A DNA stretch of 64,000 nucleotides, taken from NCBI GenBank assembly GCA_022483465.1, contig JAKVNF010000003.1, positions 124,001 through 188,000 of the forward strand. Direction: 5' to 3'. The notes beneath the pieces are model-generated. The model did not search any database. It was not told the DNA's origin and saw only the letters and a list, made by a program, of their open reading frames with translations. Below are positions 16,476 through 24,151 of the stretch, piece by piece. The position numbers and the translations under genes are program-made. Origin of the DNA: Lachnospiraceae bacterium. Lineage in GTDB: Bacteria; Bacillota; Clostridia; Lachnospirales; Lachnospiraceae. Position 1 is the first letter of the stretch; each line of letters opens with the position of its first letter.

Positions 16476-19325
16476 ATGGAAAAGAATTATAAAAGCGTGA
16501 CGGACCCGGAAGAACTGGCATCTTACCTGTCCGGACCGGGACCTTATGCATGGGATTATGAAACTGCAGCAAACCACGAATGGCGCGATGATCCAAAAGC
16601 TGCGCTGGATCCGCACAAGGCCCATGTAAGCGATTGCAGTTATAGCAGGGCGCCGCATGAAGGAATCTCTGTTCCGATTGCCCACTTAACCGGAAGAAAT
16701 ATGGATCCGGATGCTTTCTGGAAAATTCATAAGGAATTTGCGCAGGACCGGACTAAGGTGAAGGTCTGCCACAACCTCGCTTTTGAGTCAGCATTTACAT
16801 ATGCTCAGGGAATCGTGATACAGGCACCGGTATATGACACGATCTGCGCCAGCCAGATGACGCTCAAGAGCAATTTTGAATTCAGGAAGCTGCAGGATTC
16901 GGGCCTTAAGAATCTGGCGCAGCATCTCCTGCATGAGGACGTCCATACTTTCGAGGAAGTGTCCGGGGGCAGGCCGTTTGATGAGCTGGATGCGCAGGAT
17001 CCGAGGGTGGTGCAGTACAGCTGCGCTGATTCCGATTACACGATCCAGCTGTATTATCTTTTTAATCAATGGTTCAGGCAGTACCTGCCGAAGCATGAAT
17101 GGATTGTCAGGAATATTGAATCACCGACAGCGGTGTACCTTGGACTGATGAAATATAACGGTGTGCCGATTGACCGGGAACTGATGGAGCAACGGAAAGA
17201 GGAAGCGGAGAAGGAGATGGCTTCGCTCCGCGAGAAAATAGCGTTCATAATCGGTGATGTGAATATCGGCAGCAACTGCAGCACCATGGCTTTCAAGAAC
17301 TACCTGTACCATGACCTTGGGCTCCCGGTCATGAAGACTACCGGCACGGATCGTGCGGCAGCGGATGACCAGTCGATGCAGATGCTGCGGGAGTGGTGCG
17401 ACCGGAACAGGCCCGAGTTGTCTGAGCTCTTCACGCTGGTGGAACAGTACCGGAAATGGGGCAAGATCATGAGCACTTACATTACCGGCTACATGAAGCA
17501 CATTAACCCTGCGACCGGCAGGATCCACCCGAGTTTCTACGCCCTGTCGACAGAGACCGGAAGGATGAATTGCAAGGCGCCCAACATGCAGAACTGCTTC
17601 GATGATAAGACCGAGATCCTTACAAAGCGCGGATTCATTCTTTTCAAAGATTTACGGGAGGACGATGTTGTAGCTCAATGGGAAGAGAACGGAAAAATAT
17701 CATTCGTAAGACCGCTTGATCGTATATGCCACAGCTATGATGGCGAACTCGTACACCTGAAAAATCAGCATATAGATCTACGCATGACTCAGGACCACAG
17801 ATGCCTGATTCAGAACAGGAGAACAGGAAAATTTGAAGTCGTAAGTGCGGAAGAATACCCGGAAGACCATAAGCAGATTCATGCGGGAGAATATGAATTC
17901 GGAAATATTCATCTCTGTCATGACGAGGTCGTTCTTCTGACAGCTACACAGGCCGACGGATATTATCATGATGGCGGCATAGAATTCAGCTTCATGAAGG
18001 CGAGAAAGTACAGAAGGCTGATTGATGTCCTGAAAAGAAATGATATCAGGTATTCTGATACGCAAAAGAAGAACGGCGAAGTTCATATAAGAATCTTCAA
18101 GGGAGAGATAACAGGAAGAATCATCTCACTCCTTGGGGACGAGAAGAAGTGGGGATCGTGGGTCATGGATTTTGATAAGGAAACGGTTCAGGACATTCTG
18201 CATGAGCTTTCCCATTGGGATGGATGCTTCACGCGAGGTGAAAATTACAGTTCTTCCGTCAGGGAAAATTCTGACTGGATGCAGATCCTCTATGCACTTA
18301 ACGGCATGAGGGCGCATATGAGAAGCTACGATAATGGAAATCCCAATGCAAAACTGAACTGGCAGCTTGATGTCATCGATAAGAATTACAGTTTAACCAC
18401 AAACGTCAGTAAAACCCATGAACCGTACAGAGGTAATGTTTACTGCGTAAGCGTTCCGAGCGGCTATATCATGGTAAGACGCGGCGGGCAGATATGCATC
18501 ACAGGCAACTGTCCGAGAAAAACGAATGACCCGATTGGTGTGCGGAACTTCATCAAAGCTCCGGATCACTGCCTGATTATCAGCTGTGATTACAGCCAGA
18601 TTGAACTTCGCGTCGGCGCTTTTTACCTTGGGCAGGTCGGCGACGATACTATGAAGAAGGTCTACCTCGAAGGACAGGACCTGCATGCGAAGACGACATC
18701 CATCGTGTTCGGCGTCCCGTATGAGCAGGCGCATGACAAGAATTCACCTAACTACAAGGAACACCGGACGATTGCAAAAAATGTAAATTTCGGTGTGTTC
18801 TACGGCTTATTTCCGCGAGGGCTGCAGCGAACACTGAAATTTAAGGCAGGCGTTGAGAAATCCTATGAGGAGTGCGCCGCTATGATCGAAAATCTGAAGG
18901 CTGGATATCCGGGCCTGTCCGTATGGCAGGATGAAGTAAAAGTGCTGGCATCGCGGAAACTGTATACAGAGACGTGGCTTGGGCGGCGCAGGTACCTTCC
19001 GAATATTAACAGTGATGACTGGGGCAAGAAGTCATTTGCTGAGCGGTGCGCCATGAACACCCCGATACAGGGAACCGCAGCGGATATTCTGAAGATGGGA
19101 TGTGCGAGAATCCTTGCCGGTTTGCAGGAAAGGCCGTGGCTCAAACCGATCCTGCAGATCCATGATGAGCTGACTTTTATAATCCCGGAGGACAGGCTGC
19201 GGGAGGCGGTGGACTATATCAAGAGCTGTATGGAGCCTAAGCCGTTCCCCGAGTTCGACCTGCCGCTTGTGGCAGAGGCATCGGCTGGCAGGACATTCGG
19301 GACGATGAAGGAACTGGATGATTGA
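16476..19325 (+). CDS. Family A DNA polymerase with intein
   Basis: A 949-aa precursor; without its intein the polymerase is about 644 aa. 3'-5' exonuclease: WDYET (residues 26-30), VCHNLAFES and YSCADSDYT. Polymerase: TGRMN...PNMQN, motif A CDYSQIELR near 705, motif B KNVNFGVFYG near 768, motif C QIHDEL near 893. All key acidic residues are present, so it should be active after splicing. The intein (residues 374-678) is inserted between PNMQN and CPRKT, just before motif A. It is the phage replicative polymerase, working with the helicase and primase genes nearby. Confidence 0.94.
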   Translation: MEKNYKSVTDPEELASYLSGPGPYAWDYETAANHEWRDDPKAALDPHKAHVSDCSYSRAPHEGISVPIAHLTGRNMDPDAFWKIHKEFAQDRTKVKVCHNLAFESAFTYAQGIVIQAPVYDTICASQMTLKSNFEFRKLQDSGLKNLAQHLLHEDVHTFEEVSGGRPFDELDAQDPRVVQYSCADSDYTIQLYYLFNQWFRQYLPKHEWIVRNIESPTAVYLGLMKYNGVPIDRELMEQRKEEAEKEMASLREKIAFIIGDVNIGSNCSTMAFKNYLYHDLGLPVMKTTGTDRAAADDQSMQMLREWCDRNRPELSELFTLVEQYRKWGKIMSTYITGYMKHINPATGRIHPSFYALSTETGRMNCKAPNMQNCFDDKTEILTKRGFILFKDLREDDVVAQWEENGKISFVRPLDRICHSYDGELVHLKNQHIDLRMTQDHRCLIQNRRTGKFEVVSAEEYPEDHKQIHAGEYEFGNIHLCHDEVVLLTATQADGYYHDGGIEFSFMKARKYRRLIDVLKRNDIRYSDTQKKNGEVHIRIFKGEITGRIISLLGDEKKWGSWVMDFDKETVQDILHELSHWDGCFTRGENYSSSVRENSDWMQILYALNGMRAHMRSYDNGNPNAKLNWQLDVIDKNYSLTTNVSKTHEPYRGNVYCVSVPSGYIMVRRGGQICITGNCPRKTNDPIGVRNFIKAPDHCLIISCDYSQIELRVGAFYLGQVGDDTMKKVYLEGQDLHAKTTSIVFGVPYEQAHDKNSPNYKEHRTIAKNVNFGVFYGLFPRGLQRTLKFKAGVEKSYEECAAMIENLKAGYPGLSVWQDEVKVLASRKLYTETWLGRRRYLPNINSDDWGKKSFAERCAMNTPIQGTAADILKMGCARILAGLQERPWLKPILQIHDELTFIIPEDRLREAVDYIKSCMEPKPFPEFDLPLVAEASAGRTFGTMKELDD
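17595..18509 (+). other. Intein with LAGLIDADG-like homing domain
   Basis: A 305-aa in-frame insert. It starts with Cys in CFDDKTEILTKRG (block A), has block B MTQDHRCLI with TxxH, block F VYCVSVPSGYIMVRR, and ends ICITGN before extein Cys. The penultimate residue is Gly rather than the usual His, a known variant. The middle has ATQADGYY and LSHWDGCF, degenerate LAGLIDADG helices spaced as in a two-motif homing endonuclease. Base composition is slightly more A-rich than the polymerase, suggesting separate acquisition. Confidence 0.9.
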
Positions 19326-19422
19326 GAATGCGGGTCCTGACCAAACTGTGTCAATGTGTTAGCAATCGAATTTATCAATAAACGATTATAATAATGTGGC
19401 TATCAGAATCGGCCAAGAACGA

Positions 19423-19451
19423 TTGTGATACAATGCTTTTGCTGCTATACT
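19423..19451 (+). promoter_or_regulatory. Sigma-A-type promoter
   Basis: TTGTGA (19423-19428), a 17-bp spacer and TATACT (19446-19451), within the 201-bp gap 19326-19526. AATCG and CGATT flank the -35 region and could be an operator. Confidence 0.65.
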
Positions 19452-19526
19452 TTCCGTACAACGTTAGCGAAGAGCTGCGTGGAGACAACCTGATCAAGCG
19501 CTTCCCCGCAGCGGAAAGGAAGACAG

Positions 19527-20591
19527 ATGAGTTACAAAGGACTGACAATCCGGTATGAAAACGGGACGAACACCATCGTCGACTTGAATGTGAACAGGAC
19601 ATATAAAGCGGGGGAGCTTTTGTGCGAACTCCTGCAGGGAGACAGCGAAGAAATCCTCCGCTCATGGCCCCGGTTATTTATCACGCACTACAACCGCATA
19701 GCAGACGATGTTGATCCATATAATATTGATCTCGCAATTTCGGATGTCGAACACAAAATCAGCAGTATAGAGGAAGATATGCCGCTTACGGTATGTATGC
19801 TTAAGGCAATCTTCTGCAGGGAAATCGACCGGTTCAGGACGGTCATTGATCGTAATGAACAAGAGGTGGATGCGCTTGAGGCCAAGATGAATAATGAACT
19901 CTATGATAATGATGTGCGGCAGATCTTCATTCCGGGGACTATTCATTTTGATGACATGGGCGGCTACCTGAAAGCCTGCTATTTCAATTATCTTGCTGAT
20001 GTTCTTGACGGGACGCTGTTCTTCTATGCTGCGGCAGCCAAGGAAACCAACAAAATGGTTGAAGGACAGGATGAGCAGTATGAGCGGGTCCTGACGGAAC
20101 TGGAGACATCCGACCATATTGATGGCCTGCAGGTCAAGATTCAGTATGACCGGGATAGTAAGAAGTTTTCCACAGTCTATGAAATACAGAGCATGCGGGC
20201 CCTGTTGGCATTCGAATTTGTCCATATGCAGGACTGTGGCACCATGATCAAGCAGTGCCAGAACCCGGAGTGCGGAAAATATTTTGTGGCGAGAAGGAAG
20301 AATGCGATCTACTGTAATTATCCTTCCCCGCAAAACTATCAGAGGACATGCCACGAGGTTTATCCGCAGATCAAAAGCGAGCAGAAGAGGAAGAAGGACC
20401 AGCTGAATGATATGTTCAGGAAGGCGCAGTCCCGCCTCCTTATGAATATGAAGCGACATCCTGAATCCAAAGATTATTATGAAGAAAAAAAGCAAAAACT
20501 TGTAACCGGCCGTTTTGAAAAAGAACAGGCAATTCAGAACGGCGAAATGTCAATGAAAGAGTATAAGAACTGGCTCGACCAGTTCAGATGA
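19527..20591 (+). CDS. Hypothetical protein with C-terminal zinc-finger-like motif
   Basis: A 354-aa protein. Residues near 248-275 show CQNPECGKYFVARRKNAIYC followed by a further Cys in RTCHEVYP, a treble-clef-like metal site. The N-terminal 240 residues are mixed helical with no recognised domain; the tail is basic and coiled. Such C-terminal Cys motifs are typical of a DUF family in Clostridia prophages. It has its own promoter and starts an operon with the two following small genes. Nucleic-acid binding is plausible. Confidence 0.65.
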   Translation: MSYKGLTIRYENGTNTIVDLNVNRTYKAGELLCELLQGDSEEILRSWPRLFITHYNRIADDVDPYNIDLAISDVEHKISSIEEDMPLTVCMLKAIFCREIDRFRTVIDRNEQEVDALEAKMNNELYDNDVRQIFIPGTIHFDDMGGYLKACYFNYLADVLDGTLFFYAAAAKETNKMVEGQDEQYERVLTELETSDHIDGLQVKIQYDRDSKKFSTVYEIQSMRALLAFEFVHMQDCGTMIKQCQNPECGKYFVARRKNAIYCNYPSPQNYQRTCHEVYPQIKSEQKRKKDQLNDMFRKAQSRLLMNMKRHPESKDYYEEKKQKLVTGRFEKEQAIQNGEMSMKEYKNWLDQFR

Positions 20592-20603
20592 GGAGCACAT
20601 ATA

Positions 20604-20864
20604 ATGAACGAAAGTATTTTTACAGCACTTGCAGGAATCTTTTCAGGTAAAGGCGGCGGGCTCAAGCTGGCAATAGTTTGTATTGCGGCCCTTGGACTTG
20701 CCAGCGTGGTTACCGACAACGATTATGAAATGGATGCACGCACAGCAAAAGGCGGCAGGTTCAAGATGAAGCCGCATCGCAGCAGTGAGGATGAAGCCCC
20801 TGAAGAGGAAGAAGACGGCGGTGATCCGGATCCGGACCCGGCAGTGGCAGGGGAGCCTGTATGA
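20604..20864 (+). CDS. Small membrane-anchored protein, 86 aa
   Basis: Residues 14-36 are hydrophobic (LKLAIVCIAALGLASVV), a likely single membrane segment. The rest is basic then very acidic (DEAPEEEEDGGDPDPDP). No family recognised. The start at 20604 is 12 bp after the upstream gene, and its stop overlaps the next start by 4 bp. Confidence 0.6.
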   Translation: MNESIFTALAGIFSGKGGGLKLAIVCIAALGLASVVTDNDYEMDARTAKGGRFKMKPHRSSEDEAPEEEEDGGDPDPDPAVAGEPV

Positions 20865-21166
20865 CACCGGCAGCAGAGGAGCGTCTGGAGATGGTCCTCA
20901 CGGATACGGAGCTTCGCAGGATTTGGGGAGTGCAGGGCGGCCCGGTCTACATTGACCTCCATGGGTTGTCCTGCCGGGAGGCAAGGCGGCTTTTGGGAAA
21001 CGTCATCAACCTGCTGCGCGGGCCCGCAAGCATCAAGGTCATTCATGGGTACCACCATGGTACGGCACTCCGGGACATGGTGCGGACGAACTTCTGCAAC
21101 ATCCATGTATACGCCGTGCAGCCAGATGACGCAAACCAAGGCCTGACGACGCTTCAGGTCGCATGA
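20861..21166 (+). CDS. Smr-domain protein
   Basis: A 101-aa protein that is essentially one Smr domain: IDLHGLSCREARRLL (DLHG motif) and VIHGYHHGTALRDMV (the HGxG-like loop, here HGYHHG). Smr domains nick or bind DNA or RNA; MutS2 carries one at its C-terminus. As a stand-alone phage protein it may act as a small nuclease in recombination or mRNA turnover. Translation is coupled to the preceding gene by overlap. Confidence 0.75.
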   Translation: MTPAAEERLEMVLTDTELRRIWGVQGGPVYIDLHGLSCREARRLLGNVINLLRGPASIKVIHGYHHGTALRDMVRTNFCNIHVYAVQPDDANQGLTTLQVA

Positions 21167-21191
21167 AAAACTGAATATCGGAAACAAAGAG

Positions 21192-21225
21192 AAGGGTCTC
21201 GCCATAACGGCAGGGCCCTTGATCT
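21192..21225. terminator. Bidirectional terminator between convergent genes
   Basis: AAGGG...CGCC and CGGC...CCCTT form a hairpin between the + strand Smr gene and the - strand gene ending at 21226, with T-rich sequence on one side and A-rich on the other. Confidence 0.5.
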
Positions 21226-23580
21226 TTACTGTTTTATCTTCGGGGGATAATTCGGGTTCTTTATCGCGCCCTTCAGGAAATTGAAATAATTACGATGTTC
21301 GACTATGGTGCCATCCTCAAACTCTACGTCGATATCTATGGCTTTCCGGTAGCGCAGGACTTTCATTTTCTGCCCGGACTTTGACGTGACCTCTTGCCCT
21401 TCACGCTGTTTCCTCGTGAACTCAGGTACTTGGTTCGCACAATACGGGCACCCCGTGTGACCGTATATCCTGTTATACGGAGCCGCTTTGTAATCGTGGC
21501 CGCACTTTGCGCAGTGCCACCACACTTTGCGCTCGCTGCCAGCTTTTATTTCCGTCGGCTCGATGTCCGTGTTTTTGTGGGACCACTCCTTCAGGATCTC
21601 CGGGTTTGTCGTCGCGAGGTCGTTCTCCCCGGGAATGGCGAACCTGCCATAGCAATAGGGGCATCCCGATTCCCTGTTGGTCCTGCTGTTGATCGACGCC
21701 TGCCATTCATGGCCTTTGGAGCATCGCCACCAGACTTTCCTGTTTATTTTCGGCAGGATTTTGTGCGGGTCGACTTTACCGTTTTTCCCAAAATCCCATT
21801 CCTTCATCAGGTCAGGGTACAGCGTAGCGAAATCCGTCTCGCCGGGGATGGCACGTTTTCCGGAACAGTAAGGACAAAGAGTGTGTTCACTTGTGCGATT
21901 GTTTATAGAATCATACCATTCGTGGCCTTTGGAGCATTTCCACCAAACTTTGCGCATGCTCCCATAAGAGAACATTTCAGGAGCGAGGGTTCCGTTTTTC
22001 TCGTAGTCCCACTCATCAGCAATGTCGGGGAACTTGGTGCTGAGCGAGTGGTTAACTTCATATTGATGGTAAGTGTCCAAGATAGCCAACTGGTCCCGTG
22101 CAACATCGATATTTGCTGTACCACCGATGTGTGCAAATAAGGATGTGATAGCAGCATTCAGTTCGTTGTCAGAAGGGGTTGGCTTAACCCATATAATGCC
22201 GCAGTCTTCAAATGATGGCAGCCCGTTTTCACGAACGCGAATCAACCTGATTCCTGCTTCCCGGCATGATGAGTTTTTTTGGATTTCTTTTTGCACCCGG
22301 TGGCCGTGATAAGCGACACCGTCATATTCGACTGCAACCTTAATGCTCGGGACATAGATGTCCAACTCAAAGCCGAGATGGGTATCTGTATTGACGGCAT
22401 CCGGATATGTTTGTGAAAGATAGTAGTAAATTGCCTGCTCAGGGTATGATGTGTGGGAATGACAATATGGACAGCCACTTCCTTTGGCCCTTGTATAAAT
22501 CGGCGCCTGCCAGCTGTGTCCATATTTTTTGCATTTCCACCAGATTTTTATCCTGCTTCCAGCAGTGAAATCTTCAGGCTTTAAGTCACCGTTTTTTTCA
22601 TAATCCCATTCATCAATTAGTTCGGGTGCGACCGTTCTTAAATCTGTCTTCCCGGCGATTAGATTCCGTTTCCTATTAGACAAGGCGGCAGATTTCGCGC
22701 CGCATTTTGGACAGCCATGGCCACTGGTACGATTGTTACCTGATGCCCTCCATTCGTATCCGCAGACATGGCACTTCCACCAGAACTGTTTATTGCTCCC
22801 GGGGATTACATCGGACGGGGTGATATCGCCGTTTTTTTCGTAGTCCCAGTCAATGGCAATATCGGGACGCAGAGTCTGCATGTCGTTGAATCCCTTCAGG
22901 ACTTTTCTATTTGCACAGTACGGGCAGCCCCTTTCAGCGCGGTTTGCAACATTCGATTGCCACTCATGGCCTTTGGAGCATTTCCACCAGACTATTTTCT
23001 GGCTGCCAGCAGTGACTTTCTCAGGCGTCAATTCACCGTTTCGATCATAATCCCACTCTGCCGCGAGATCCGGGTTTTGGCTTTTCAGGTCATTGAATCC
23101 GGGAAGTACTTTCTTCCCGGCGCAATATGGGCAACCGCGATTCAGGGAAGTGCGGTTTGAGATCCTTGCATGGTATGAGTGACCTTTCGGGCAGATCCAC
23201 CATGCGTAATCTCCGCTGTGCGAGGTAACTTCATCCGGGCTTTTCTGATTCTTTTTATAGTCCCATTCTTTTGCAATGTCGGGATATGCCTTGAGCAGGT
23301 TGTCTGCCAGAGCTTTCTTGCGCTGCGCGGCAGCAGTGCGCTTCCTTCCGCATACCGGGCATCCGGTCAGGATACCGGAATTTGACCTGTTTCGGCTGTT
23401 CGGGCTGGTTTCCCACTCATGCCCGCATACACTGCATTTCCACCAATATTTCTTATTCGTATGCGCCGGTATGTCTGACGGGAGGATATCGCCGTTTTTC
23501 TCATAGTCCCACTCTGCCGCGACAAGCGGATACTGGCTTGCCAAGTCATTTATTCCTTTTATTACAGTAATTTTCGGCAT
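21226..23580 (-). CDS. Eight-repeat zinc-ribbon protein with internal Vsr/DUF559-like nuclease
   Basis: A 784-aa protein oriented against all surrounding genes. It has eight ~65-70-residue repeats, each with P-x-[IL]-x-x-EWDY-x-KN, then WWKC-x-x-x-GHEW and CPYC: five before and three after a central nuclease at about residues 385-475. The nuclease reads SYPEQAIYYYLSQ, GFELDIYVPSIKVAVEYDG and IRLIRVRE, a PD-(D/E)XK fold as in Vsr and DUF559. The ribbons probably bind DNA in a modular way. Known zinc-ribbon-domain proteins of this type are found in phages and mobile elements, often without known role. A selfish, homing-like gene or an exclusion nuclease are both possible. Confidence 0.8.
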   Translation of the reverse strand: MPKITVIKGINDLASQYPLVAAEWDYEKNGDILPSDIPAHTNKKYWWKCSVCGHEWETSPNSRNRSNSGILTGCPVCGRKRTAAAQRKKALADNLLKAYPDIAKEWDYKKNQKSPDEVTSHSGDYAWWICPKGHSYHARISNRTSLNRGCPYCAGKKVLPGFNDLKSQNPDLAAEWDYDRNGELTPEKVTAGSQKIVWWKCSKGHEWQSNVANRAERGCPYCANRKVLKGFNDMQTLRPDIAIDWDYEKNGDITPSDVIPGSNKQFWWKCHVCGYEWRASGNNRTSGHGCPKCGAKSAALSNRKRNLIAGKTDLRTVAPELIDEWDYEKNGDLKPEDFTAGSRIKIWWKCKKYGHSWQAPIYTRAKGSGCPYCHSHTSYPEQAIYYYLSQTYPDAVNTDTHLGFELDIYVPSIKVAVEYDGVAYHGHRVQKEIQKNSSCREAGIRLIRVRENGLPSFEDCGIIWVKPTPSDNELNAAITSLFAHIGGTANIDVARDQLAILDTYHQYEVNHSLSTKFPDIADEWDYEKNGTLAPEMFSYGSMRKVWWKCSKGHEWYDSINNRTSEHTLCPYCSGKRAIPGETDFATLYPDLMKEWDFGKNGKVDPHKILPKINRKVWWRCSKGHEWQASINSRTNRESGCPYCYGRFAIPGENDLATTNPEILKEWSHKNTDIEPTEIKAGSERKVWWHCAKCGHDYKAAPYNRIYGHTGCPYCANQVPEFTRKQREGQEVTSKSGQKMKVLRYRKAIDIDVEFEDGTIVEHRNYFNFLKGAIKNPNYPPKIKQ

Positions 23581-23648
23581 TCTTCCGGTTCACCTCCTCC
23601 CCATCCAATATAGCAGAAAACCGGGCCTGTTAGCTCACCTATTATTCG

Positions 23649-23690
23649 GTTGTTGTTTCGGGCTTGTAGTAGGTGGACATGATGATCACC
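23649..23690 (+). promoter_or_regulatory. Start-associated motif, copy D, with hairpin
   Basis: GTTGTT-N9-TTGTAGTA (23649-23671) followed by GGTGG. AGGTG pairs with CACCT just downstream. The gene at 23719 uses a second site, GGGAGG. Confidence 0.63.
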
Positions 23691-23718
23691 TGAAAAAATC
23701 GTAAGGGAGGAACCCGCT

Positions 23719-24150
23719 ATGAGAAATTCCGAGGGTTATATGGACCCGACCGCCACAGCAGCAATGAACAATGTGATGAGGGAATACAAGGAAAAGCAGA
23801 AAGCAAAATTCAGGAAGAAATATGAGATGACGCACAGGAAGAAGGTCTACGTCGTTTCGCCCTACGCAGGAGACGTAGATGCCAACATTGAATCCGCGAA
23901 ACGTTACTGCCGCTTTGTCATCGGAAAAGGATATATGCCGATTGCAAGTCACCTGCTTTACCCGAGGATCCTCAAGGACGCCGACCCGGCGGAGCGTGAA
24001 CTTGGGCTCATGTTCGGATTGTCCCTGCTGGCCTTGTCAGACGAGGTCTGGGTTTTTACGGCCAATGGTGTATCGGACGGGATGAAGCAGGAAATCCATG
24101 AAGCAAAGCGCCTGAAAAAGACCGTGCGCACATTCGGGGAGGTGAAGTGA
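23719..24150 (+). CDS. DUF4406-like (nucleoside deoxyribosyltransferase fold) protein
   Basis: A 143-aa protein. After a basic N-terminus it has VYVVSPYAGDVDANIESAKRY, PIASHLLYPRIL, LALSDEVWVF and GVSDGMKQEI, the layout of DUF4406/nucleoside 2-deoxyribosyltransferase-like domains. These may act on nucleotides. Stop and next start are 1 bp apart, so it is translationally linked to the primase-helicase. Confidence 0.7.
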   Translation: MRNSEGYMDPTATAAMNNVMREYKEKQKAKFRKKYEMTHRKKVYVVSPYAGDVDANIESAKRYCRFVIGKGYMPIASHLLYPRILKDADPAERELGLMFGLSLLALSDEVWVFTANGVSDGMKQEIHEAKRLKKTVRTFGEVK

Positions 24151-24151
24151 A

